Assembly: GCF_013389595.1 (NCBI RefSeq)
Contig: NZ_CP058306.1
Span: 1,178,001-1,242,000, forward strand
DNA length: 64,000 nt
Source: Flavobacterium sp. I3-2
GTDB lineage: Bacteria; Bacteroidota; Bacteroidia; Flavobacteriales; Flavobacteriaceae
Reading direction: 5' to 3'
Positions 37,639-45,294 of this stretch are shown here, piece after piece. The translations under genes were made by a program, and so were the position numbers. The stretch's first letter is position 1. The number at the start of each line of letters is the position of its first letter. The notes beneath the pieces are model-generated. The model did not search any database, was not told where the DNA came from, and was given only the letters and a program-made list of their open reading frames with translations.

Positions 37639-39081
37639 TTATTCGATTACGAAGTTACTTAAGTAAAGATCATAAGCAGCTGTTTTACCAATTTTTAAAG
37701 CAAAGAATTTTGTTCCTTGAGTAGTATTTAAATCAGTTAAACTTGAAATGTCTAAAGTTACTAAAACCCACTCTCCATTAGTATTAATAGTACCTGTATA
37801 ATCATTTTGCGGTGATGTATTTGTTCCAGTAATAACGGCTGGTGTTATTAATTTATTAGAAGTTAAATCACCAACGTTGAAGGGATGGAATGCAGAACCT
37901 CCTTGTTTGTAAATATTCAATGATAAAGATTTACCAGCTGAAGTACCTTTTACATAAAACGAAATCTTAGTTGCATTTGCAGGAATTGTTCCTGAAAGTA
38001 AACTTGTGAAAACATAATCATTTCCTGCTACTCCTTGCGTCTCAATATGTAAAGAATTCCCACCATTGTATCCAGTACCAGCAGTACCTTGAGTTGCATA
38101 ATCTTTTAAACCAACACCATTATAAATATCTAATCCAGCTAAGAACGCAGGGAAATCTTCGAAAGTATTTCCAGGGAATAATGCTACTGCATTTTCACCA
38201 GGCTGAGAAGGTGCTGTTGGGTCAGTTGGGTCAGTTGGGTCAGTTGGGTCAGTTGGGATTTGACCGTCTCTTTGTTCTGTTAAGTAAATATCAGAAGTGA
38301 AACGAGAAACAAATTGATAATCGTTGTTGAATTTAGTTAAGATACCAGTAATTGTTCCTCTTTTATCTGAAACAGGTAAAAGTGCATATTCAGCGTGTGA
38401 ACTCGTTCTGAAAATTAATTTTGTGGTTTCAGCAGCATCATTTGTGATGATGTGGTTTGTCTCTCCACCTAATACATTGTATTTATTATAATAAGTTTGA
38501 CCAATTGCAGCAGCGGCAAATTGTACGTCTTTTAATTTGATTAATTTACCTAAGTTAGCGTCAGATAAAGCTTCTTGCAAAGTCATTTCGTTAACTAAAT
38601 TAACTTCCGGAATTACATCGCAAGAACGCAGAAGATTATTTTTATATGTTGTTAATGGCAATTGCCCAACATTTCCATTAAATAAATCACCAATAGCTAA
38701 AGTACTATGACTCATTTGAATGTATAAATCTTTTAATTTGATAAATACTTTTCTACCTGGTTGGTAATCCAAGTATAATTTTGTTTGATTAATAGCTAGA
38801 CTAAAACCGATTTCTCCGTCTAATGAAGTTAAATAAATTTTCTTATAGAAATTTCCACCTTTGTCACTTGAAACTACAACAGCTTCGATTACATCGTCTG
38901 CTGTGTATTGTGTAGCTGTTGCAGTAGCCATGTTTTTAATATCTGCAACTGTTTTTGTGACTGCTATATTTGGGTCAACACAATCTGTTGAAGGTACTCC
39001 ATAATCGTCACTTGCACAACTTGTAAATAAAGCTGTTGATAGTACTAGGAATAATGCTGTTTTTAAAATATTTGATTTCAT
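37639..39081 (-). CDS. DUF5689 lipoprotein
   Basis: 480 residues. Lipoprotein signal (FLVLSTALFTSC). The DUF5689 nucleic-acid-binding-like (OB-fold) region includes TADDVIEAVVVSSDKGGNFYKKIYLTSLDGEIGFSLAI and PGRKVFIKLKDLYI. After a low-complexity (Thr-Asp-Pro)n linker near residues 276-289 there is a C-terminal jelly-roll-like domain (GNSLHIETQG, TKISFYVKGTSAG, LVTLDISSLTD). It starts 20 bases after the TonB-dependent receptor, so it is the surface partner of that receptor. Substrate unknown. Confidence 0.87.
   Translation of the reverse strand: MKSNILKTALFLVLSTALFTSCASDDYGVPSTDCVDPNIAVTKTVADIKNMATATATQYTADDVIEAVVVSSDKGGNFYKKIYLTSLDGEIGFSLAINQTKLYLDYQPGRKVFIKLKDLYIQMSHSTLAIGDLFNGNVGQLPLTTYKNNLLRSCDVIPEVNLVNEMTLQEALSDANLGKLIKLKDVQFAAAAIGQTYYNKYNVLGGETNHIITNDAAETTKLIFRTSSHAEYALLPVSDKRGTITGILTKFNNDYQFVSRFTSDIYLTEQRDGQIPTDPTDPTDPTDPTAPSQPGENAVALFPGNTFEDFPAFLAGLDIYNGVGLKDYATQGTAGTGYNGGNSLHIETQGVAGNDYVFTSLLSGTIPANATKISFYVKGTSAGKSLSLNIYKQGGSAFHPFNVGDLTSNKLITPAVITGTNTSPQNDYTGTINTNGEWVLVTLDISSLTDLNTTQGTKFFALKIGKTAAYDLYLSNFVIE
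38221..38256. repeat. 9-bp tandem repeat encoding Thr-Asp-Pro linker
   Basis: Four perfect head-to-tail copies of GTCAGTTGG inside the DUF5689 gene, read on the minus strand as PTD units, with a diverged partial copy just before. Copy number may vary by slippage without breaking the frame. Confidence 0.9.
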
Positions 39082-39101
39082 AATGTATGAATGTTATTGT
39101 A

Positions 39102-41897
39102 TTAGAAATTGATGTATAAGTTTAAGAAGTAAGTTCTTCCGTATCCGTAGAAATATTTTGGTCCAAAAGCTCTAACGCTTCCTGTCATATCTTCAACCAC
39201 TTGTCCGTAGTTTGCATTACGACCTTGTTCGAAACCGCCTGTTTTATATTCTACATCAAAAATGTTATTTACGCTTGCAAAGAATCCAATTGTATTTCCA
39301 TTTACTCTCCAAGATTTACCACCAGAAATATTAACTAAAGTAAAGTCTTTTAATTTCTCTTGTTTTAAAACTCTTTTTAAGTTTGCTTCTGTTGCATCTG
39401 CATATGGGAATCCATCAGAATCATCTGGGTTGATTAAGAAGTTTTCAGTTCTTAATAATGGTGAAATATCAACATAACTTCCTCCGATGTAATTAACATT
39501 CGCACCAATCCACCAATACTTAGGATCTCTATATTCTAAACCTAAAGAGTAAGCTTGATTAGGCATTCCTGCTTGTTTGTAGTTTTTCATTGTAGCTTCT
39601 CCAAAGTTTACCGTCTGTTTTGTATTGTCAATATTCAAAGTTACATTTTGGTTACTTGAATAAATGTATTGACCGTAAGTTGCTGCTACTGTTGCTTTGA
39701 TTGTAGGAGTTAATTGGTATTCAATTCCTAATTCAACTCCCATGTTTCTTTTGTCAATTCCTGTTACAACTTCAGAAACAAAAGCGTTACCGTTTCCAGA
39801 AACCTTATCTTCTCCAGTGCCTAATGTACCTAATCCTTCTGCAAAATAGAATCCGATGTCGGTTGCATCAGTAATTTGAGAATAGAATCCGGTAATACGT
39901 CCTTTTAATTTAGGTGTTCTTACGATATAACTTGCATCAAAACTTGAAATAGATTCGCTTTTTAAATCGTTAACAATTGTATTGTTCATACGAGCATTAG
40001 GGAAAGTATTTCTTAAAGTAGGAGCTTTAGTTAAGAAAGCTGCATTTGCATTTAAGATATGTCTTCCTGTAATTCTATAAGTAATTCCTCCTTTTACACC
40101 AAAGTTTTCAAAATTTACATTTTCTGATTTTCCTTTAGAGTTATCTGCATAATTTCCTGTTCTATATTTTCCATCTCTTTGGTAAGAAGAATAAGAACCT
40201 CCAATACCTAAATAATAATCTAATTCACTGTAGTTAAATTTAGCTTGAGCAAATGCTTCTAATACATCAGCTTTTAAATCATAATTATAACCGAATTTAT
40301 CTCCTACAGTTACTAATCTGTTTGGATTATCTAAGTCTGATTGTTGCGCATCACCTTGTAAGAAAGAGTCTCTGTCAGAATAGTAATCTCCTCCTAATAA
40401 ATCAACAACTTCTTGATAATTCTGTGATCTTAAATGTCTATAGTTGATTCCAGCTTCTAAAATAATATTATTAGAAAGTTGTGTATTAAAGTTAGAGTTA
40501 ACAGAAATTTGGTTGTCATAAGTTACATCTTCATACAAAATTGTAGCAGATTGACCGTTGTTTTCTCTGTTTTGTCTATAGATTTCATCCCAGTTGATTT
40601 GACCACCAGCAAGAAATAAATCTTTAGCTTCTTGAGCTCTTTGTAAATTTGTTGGAGAATTTCCTACAAAGTTACCGTTATCAAAACTTGTTAAGTAATA
40701 ACTAGGTAAGTTTCTGTAGTAAGTTGGATCCGGATTTCTCCCGTCGTTAAAATCTAAACGGCTGTTACCGATTTTTCCAAATTGATACCCAACATTTGTG
40801 TTTAACTTCGATTTATTAGAAATTTTCCAATCATGGCTTAAAATGAAAAGAGGTTGCTCTACTTCTTTGTATCTTGAATTTCTTTTCTTTCCGTCTTGAT
40901 ATCCCCAATAAGAGTTATATTCATAACCTTTTAAGTCAATAACTTCTTGAGTGTTTGGTGAATTTTTCCCTCTTTTATTTTGAGCGTAAATTGCAGAAAA
41001 ATTTAAACTATGTTCATCATTAATTTTTTTCTCAACTGCAGCATAAATTGATTTTGCATCGTAATCTGTTCCTTCGAAATAACCTTCTTTGGCACCTCTA
41101 TATGAAGCAGAAACCGCATAAGCCCATCCGTTTTTGTTCATACCAGAACCGTGCGTAAACATAGTTCTCCAGTTATAGTTTGTGTTTGTTCCAGAAACTG
41201 AAAAACGGTTGCCAGCACGAACAGATGAAGCTTTCATGTTGATGGCTTGCGTTCCTAAAATTCCACCAAAAGTGTAATCAGAAGGTGTTGACCCTGTTGT
41301 GAACTCTTGGTTACGAGTAGCGTCATTTAAACCACCCCAGTTTGAGTATTGTGGTCTTCCATCGTAAATTTTACTCATTGAAATTCCATTAATAAAGGTC
41401 TCTCCGTATTCATTATCTAAACCTCTAATTCTAAAACGAGCTTGACCCCAATTGAAAGCTGCAACTTGTTGAAAGGCATCTCTAGAAGCTTGAAGTAATC
41501 CAGAAGTGTTTTCAGAACCTGAATTGTCGTCTCCTAAATCATTTTCTGTTAAGGTTACTAAACTTAATTGCAATTCAGATGTAATATCTTCCCCTAAAGT
41601 GATTGTACCTAAATCAATTTTGTTTTCTACATCGATTTCAAATGGCAACGTTTTTGTTAGATAACCTGTAAATGTTAAAATCAAACGATGATTTCCATTT
41701 GATGGAATTGTAATTGTGAATTCGCCGTTTTCATTAGTAGAAACACTTTGATTGGTGTTCGCTAATATAGCGGTTACATTCTGTAATGGTTTTTGTGTTG
41801 TTTCATCTACAACTTTACCATTGATTTCATACATGCTTTGTGCCCAGGTACTTAGGGTGAAAAGCATTAGAAAAATACCAAAGAATAGTTTTTTCAT
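39102..41897 (-). CDS. TonB-dependent receptor with carboxypeptidase-regulatory-like domain
   Basis: 931 residues. Signal peptide (LFFGIFLMLFTLSTWAQ). CarboxypepD_reg-like domain at about 20-105 (EINGKVVDETTQKPLQNVTAIL, STNENGEFTITIPSNG). The plug domain has FRIRGLDNEYGETFINGI and GGILGTQAINMKASSVRAG. The 22-strand barrel ends in the aromatic FLNLYINF. Outer-membrane importer energised by TonB; the ligand is not evident. Paired with the DUF5689 lipoprotein rather than SusD. It has its own promoter, back to back with that of the endonuclease/phosphatase gene. Confidence 0.92.
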   Translation of the reverse strand: MKKLFFGIFLMLFTLSTWAQSMYEINGKVVDETTQKPLQNVTAILANTNQSVSTNENGEFTITIPSNGNHRLILTFTGYLTKTLPFEIDVENKIDLGTITLGEDITSELQLSLVTLTENDLGDDNSGSENTSGLLQASRDAFQQVAAFNWGQARFRIRGLDNEYGETFINGISMSKIYDGRPQYSNWGGLNDATRNQEFTTGSTPSDYTFGGILGTQAINMKASSVRAGNRFSVSGTNTNYNWRTMFTHGSGMNKNGWAYAVSASYRGAKEGYFEGTDYDAKSIYAAVEKKINDEHSLNFSAIYAQNKRGKNSPNTQEVIDLKGYEYNSYWGYQDGKKRNSRYKEVEQPLFILSHDWKISNKSKLNTNVGYQFGKIGNSRLDFNDGRNPDPTYYRNLPSYYLTSFDNGNFVGNSPTNLQRAQEAKDLFLAGGQINWDEIYRQNRENNGQSATILYEDVTYDNQISVNSNFNTQLSNNIILEAGINYRHLRSQNYQEVVDLLGGDYYSDRDSFLQGDAQQSDLDNPNRLVTVGDKFGYNYDLKADVLEAFAQAKFNYSELDYYLGIGGSYSSYQRDGKYRTGNYADNSKGKSENVNFENFGVKGGITYRITGRHILNANAAFLTKAPTLRNTFPNARMNNTIVNDLKSESISSFDASYIVRTPKLKGRITGFYSQITDATDIGFYFAEGLGTLGTGEDKVSGNGNAFVSEVVTGIDKRNMGVELGIEYQLTPTIKATVAATYGQYIYSSNQNVTLNIDNTKQTVNFGEATMKNYKQAGMPNQAYSLGLEYRDPKYWWIGANVNYIGGSYVDISPLLRTENFLINPDDSDGFPYADATEANLKRVLKQEKLKDFTLVNISGGKSWRVNGNTIGFFASVNNIFDVEYKTGGFEQGRNANYGQVVEDMTGSVRAFGPKYFYGYGRTYFLNLYINF

Positions 41898-41953
41898 AAA
41901 AATAATTAATTAATAATCGGATTATTTAAGTTTTAAGTAAACTTAACACAATG

Positions 41954-41961
41954 CAAAGGTA
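41954..41961 (-). promoter_or_regulatory. Probable promoter for the TonB receptor - DUF5689 operon
   Basis: TACCTTTG on the minus strand matches TAnnTTTG; leader of about 57 bases to the receptor ATG. Confidence 0.55.
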
Positions 41962-41981
41962 CATATTTTCATAATATTAAT

Positions 41982-41989
41982 TAACTTTG
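41982..41989 (+). promoter_or_regulatory. Probable promoter for the endonuclease/phosphatase gene
   Basis: TAACTTTG matches TAnnTTTG, about 42 bases before the ATG at 42,032. Its 5' edge lies 20 bases from the divergent receptor promoter. Confidence 0.55.
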
Positions 41990-42031
41990 TCATCTTGATT
42001 CTAAAAAATTTATAATTATTTAATATTGGAT

Positions 42032-43099
42032 ATGAAATCAAAATGTCTATTTATAGCGTTTGCTCTTTTGATAAGCGGCGTAATTTCAGCACAAGATAAA
42101 AAATTCAAAGTTCATACTGTTGCGTTTTATAATCTTGAAAATTTATTCGACACAATTCCTAATCCGGAAATTTTTGATACCGAATTTACTCCAAATGGTC
42201 CAAGAGGTTGGGGGAAACAGAAATATGAAAAAAAATTAGAATACTTAAGTTCTGCAATTTCTCAAATTGGAACAGATGAAAACCCTAATATGCCAACAAT
42301 TTTAGGAGTAAGTGAAGTTGAGAACAGAGGAGTTTTAGAAGATTTGATTAAAACTCCAGCTTTACAAAAAGGAAATTATGGAATTGTTCATTTTGATTCT
42401 CCTGATAGACGTGGAATAGACGTTGCTTTACTTTATCAAAAAGATAAATTCAAACCAACAAGTCAAAAAAGTATACCTTTATATATATATGATAAATCTG
42501 ATGCTAAATATAAAGATGCTAATGACGGAAAAGGAAAACGTGTTTATACACGTGATCAGTTGTTAGTAACTGGACTTTTAGAAGGAGAAGAAATTAGTTT
42601 TATTGTAAATCACTGGCCTTCTCGTTCTGGAGGAGAGAAAAAAAGTAGCCCAAATAGAGAAGCTGCAGCTGCATTGAATAAAAAGACTATCGATTCGTTG
42701 TATAAGATTAATCCTAATGCAAAAGTTATGACAATGGGTGATATGAATGATGGTCCTTATAATAAATCGATTAAAGATGTTTTGAATGCAAAAGGGAAAA
42801 GAGAAGATGTAAAGCCTCTTGGTTTGTTCAATCCAATGTATAAAATGTCGCAAGATGGTTTAGGAACACTTGCTTATCGTGATGCTTGGGACGTTTTTGA
42901 TCAAATAATAGTTTCAGAACCTTTAATTCAAAAAGATTATTCTTCTTTAAGATTTTGGAAAGCAAAAATTTTCAATAAACCTTTCTTAATTCAACAATCA
43001 GGACAGTATAAAGGTTATCCGCTTAGAAATCAAACAAGTGGTGAGCCAGGTTATAGTGACCACTTCCCAGTTTATGTTTTATTGATAAAAGAACTTTAA
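42032..43099 (+). CDS. Secreted endonuclease/exonuclease/phosphatase-family protein
   Basis: The ATG at 42,032 begins a signal peptide (CLFIAFALLISGVISAQ); 355 residues. EEP-fold motifs: VAFYNLENLFDTI (metal-site Asn/Glu), ILGVSEVENR (Glu), GIDVALLYQ, FIVNHWPSRSGG (Asn-His), MTMGDMNDGP (Asp/Asn), and SDHFPVYVLL (final Asp-His pair). All catalytic positions are present. Substrate unknown: nucleic acid, phosphodiester or phosphoester. Periplasmic or secreted. Single gene closed by a terminator. Confidence 0.9.
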   Translation: MKSKCLFIAFALLISGVISAQDKKFKVHTVAFYNLENLFDTIPNPEIFDTEFTPNGPRGWGKQKYEKKLEYLSSAISQIGTDENPNMPTILGVSEVENRGVLEDLIKTPALQKGNYGIVHFDSPDRRGIDVALLYQKDKFKPTSQKSIPLYIYDKSDAKYKDANDGKGKRVYTRDQLLVTGLLEGEEISFIVNHWPSRSGGEKKSSPNREAAAALNKKTIDSLYKINPNAKVMTMGDMNDGPYNKSIKDVLNAKGKREDVKPLGLFNPMYKMSQDGLGTLAYRDAWDVFDQIIVSEPLIQKDYSSLRFWKAKIFNKPFLIQQSGQYKGYPLRNQTSGEPGYSDHFPVYVLLIKEL

Positions 43100-43105
43100 A
43101 TATAA

Positions 43106-43135
43106 AAAAATCCACTTTTCTTAAGGTGGATTTTT
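43106..43135 (+). terminator. Rho-independent terminator
   Basis: AAAAATCCAC (43,106-43,115) / GTGGATTTTT (43,126-43,135), followed by ATTTT. It lies just after the endonuclease/phosphatase gene. Confidence 0.82.
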
Positions 43136-43308
43136 ATTTTAACATAAAATAGAAAAAACAATTATAACCGTTTTGTCAAAAAAACTTATCTTTATAAATT
43201 CGGTGTGATATAAAGAAAAATTAAAATAAATATCTAAACACGAAAAAATATTATCTTTACATAATTTTTTAATCGATTTATAACAACTAAGGTTGGTAAA
43301 TATATAAT

Positions 43309-44811
43309 ATGGCTTGTACAAATTGTTCAACAAAAAACAGCAATTCAGGTACACCAAGAGGTTGTCAAAGTAATGGAACTTGCGGAACGGATAGTTGTAA
43401 TAAACTAACTGTTTTCGATTGGTTGTCAAACATGCAATATCCATCAGGATTTGAACCTTTTGATGTAGTTGAAGTTCGCTTCAAAAACGGAAGAAAAGAT
43501 TTCTATCAAAATATAGATAAATTATCGCTAAGTATTGGTGATATTGTTGCGACTGAAGCAGCTCCAGGGCATGATATTGGAATTGTTACCCTGACAGGTG
43601 AATTGGTTCGCGTTCAAATGAAAAAGAAAAAGATAAGTCCAGATGGAGAAATCCTAAAAATTTACAGAAAGGCTTCTCAAAAAGATATTGATATTTGGAC
43701 GGAAGCTCGAGAAAAAGAAGAACCAATGAAGGTTCGCGCACGTGAATTAGCTATTAAGCTTCAATTAGAAATGAAAATTTCTGACATTGAATTTCAGGGA
43801 GATGCATCAAAAGCAACTTTCTATTATACAGCTAATGACCGTGTCGATTTTCGTCAATTAATTAAAGATTTTGCTAAAGAATTTAGTATTCGAATTGAGA
43901 TGAAACAAGTTGGTTTCCGACAAGAGGCTTCTCGTTTGGGCGGAATCGGTTCATGCGGACGAGAGCTTTGTTGTTCAACTTGGTTAACAGATTTTAGAAG
44001 TGTAAATACTTCTGCAGCTCGTTATCAGCAATTATCACTTAATCCGCAAAAATTAGCAGGTCAATGTGGTAAATTAAAATGTTGTCTAAATTATGAATTA
44101 GATACTTATTTAGATGCTTTAAAAGGAATTCCGGATATCGAAACCCGAATCACTACAGAAAATGGAGATGCAGTTTGCCAAAAAATTGACATTTTCAAAG
44201 GAAATATGTGGTTTGCATATACATCTAATTATGCCAATTGGATTGTATTAAAAGTTGAAGATGTTAAAGAAATGATTGAAATTAATAAAGAAGGAAAAAA
44301 AGTTTCTTCTTTAGAAGATTATGTAGAAGAGACTGCTTTGAAAGAAAAGATTTTTGAAAATGCAGTTGGTGAAGATAATCTTTCTCGATTTGATCAACCT
44401 AAGAAAAAGAAAAAACCAAACAAAAAAAGAAAACCAGTTTCTGCAGAATCGGCTACAACTTCAAACGAAGTTAAACCTAAATTGGAAAATCAACCAAGAC
44501 AAGGAAATCGCCCTAGAAACGAAAATAAACAAAGACAAGAACCAAGAGTTAAAAATAACAATTCAGATAATGCAAATGCAAATCCGAATCAAAAAGGGAA
44601 GCAAAAACCTGTAGCAAAAGAACGTTCAGTAAAACCTGAAAAAACTACTGATTCTGTAAATTCAAATCCGAATCGTAAGCCTGAAGTAAAAGAACCTTCA
44701 GTTAAAACGGAACGATCAAGTGAAACTGCTAATGTAAATCCGAATCAAAAACCTAAGTCAAAACACAAACCGTTCAGACCTAAAAAAAATGACAATCAAG
44801 ATACTAAATAA
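43309..44811 (+). CDS. ricT: PSP1-domain protein, RicT family
   Basis: 500 residues. A Cys-rich start (MACTNCSTKNSN, CQSNGTCGTDSC) is followed by the PSP1 core: PFDVVEVRFKNGRKDFYQN, GDIVATEAAPGHDIGIVTLTGELVR, and DFRQLIKDFAKEFSIRIEMKQVGFRQEASRLGGIGSCGRELCCSTWL. GQCGKLKCCLNYELDTYLDA follows. The paired Cys clusters suit iron-sulfur binding, as in B. subtilis RicT. Residues from about 370 on are a basic low-complexity tail rich in Lys, Pro, Asn and Gln, typical of flavobacterial members and perhaps RNA-binding. gldH starts within its last 23 bases. Confidence 0.88.
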   Translation: MACTNCSTKNSNSGTPRGCQSNGTCGTDSCNKLTVFDWLSNMQYPSGFEPFDVVEVRFKNGRKDFYQNIDKLSLSIGDIVATEAAPGHDIGIVTLTGELVRVQMKKKKISPDGEILKIYRKASQKDIDIWTEAREKEEPMKVRARELAIKLQLEMKISDIEFQGDASKATFYYTANDRVDFRQLIKDFAKEFSIRIEMKQVGFRQEASRLGGIGSCGRELCCSTWLTDFRSVNTSAARYQQLSLNPQKLAGQCGKLKCCLNYELDTYLDALKGIPDIETRITTENGDAVCQKIDIFKGNMWFAYTSNYANWIVLKVEDVKEMIEINKEGKKVSSLEDYVEETALKEKIFENAVGEDNLSRFDQPKKKKKPNKKRKPVSAESATTSNEVKPKLENQPRQGNRPRNENKQRQEPRVKNNNSDNANANPNQKGKQKPVAKERSVKPEKTTDSVNSNPNRKPEVKEPSVKTERSSETANVNPNQKPKSKHKPFRPKKNDNQDTK

Positions 44812-45289
44812 ATTAGTTACTGTTTCTGTTTTATCTCTTGCTTTCGCTTTTGTAAGTTGTGATGATAAACAGTTTTTTGATGAATATCAATCGACAAATG
44901 GTGAATGGAATAAATCAGATGTAAAGAAGTTTACATTTGAGCAAAAAGATACCTTGAATCCATATAATTTATTTGTGAACATCAGAAACAATTCAGATTA
45001 TCCGTATAACAACTTGTTTTTAATCGTAAAAATGTCAAATTCTAACGGAGATAAATTTGTTGATACATTACAATATCAAATGGCAAATCCGGATGGAACT
45101 TTATTAGGAAACGGTTTTACAGATTTTAAAGAAAGTAAATTGTTCTACAGAGAAGATTATAAATTTCCTTCATCTGGAACATACACAATTGAAATAGAGC
45201 ATGCTGTACGCGCTAATGGAAAAGTAAAAGGAGATTCTTTATTATCAGGAATTTCAGATGTAGGATTTAGAGTTGAAAATATCAATTAA
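44789..45289 (+). CDS. gldH: Gliding motility lipoprotein GldH
   Basis: 166 residues. Lipoprotein signal (LVTVSVLSLAFAFVSC) and the GldH landmarks FFDEYQSTNGEWNKSDVKKFTF, NIRNNSDYPYNNLFLIV, and DVGFRVE near the end. By family knowledge GldH is a lipoprotein needed for gliding and for T9SS function in Flavobacterium. It overlaps the ricT 3' end by 23 bases in another frame and is followed 5 bases later by the PBP1A gene, an arrangement known in the family. Confidence 0.92.
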   Translation: MTIKILNKLVTVSVLSLAFAFVSCDDKQFFDEYQSTNGEWNKSDVKKFTFEQKDTLNPYNLFVNIRNNSDYPYNNLFLIVKMSNSNGDKFVDTLQYQMANPDGTLLGNGFTDFKESKLFYREDYKFPSSGTYTIEIEHAVRANGKVKGDSLLSGISDVGFRVENIN

Positions 45290-45294
45290 TTTTT

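Noticed and set aside
43139..43444. 101-codon minus-strand frame before ricT
   Set aside because: Overlaps the ricT start and the upstream leader, hydrophobic and aromatic noise typical of AT-rich antisense sequence.
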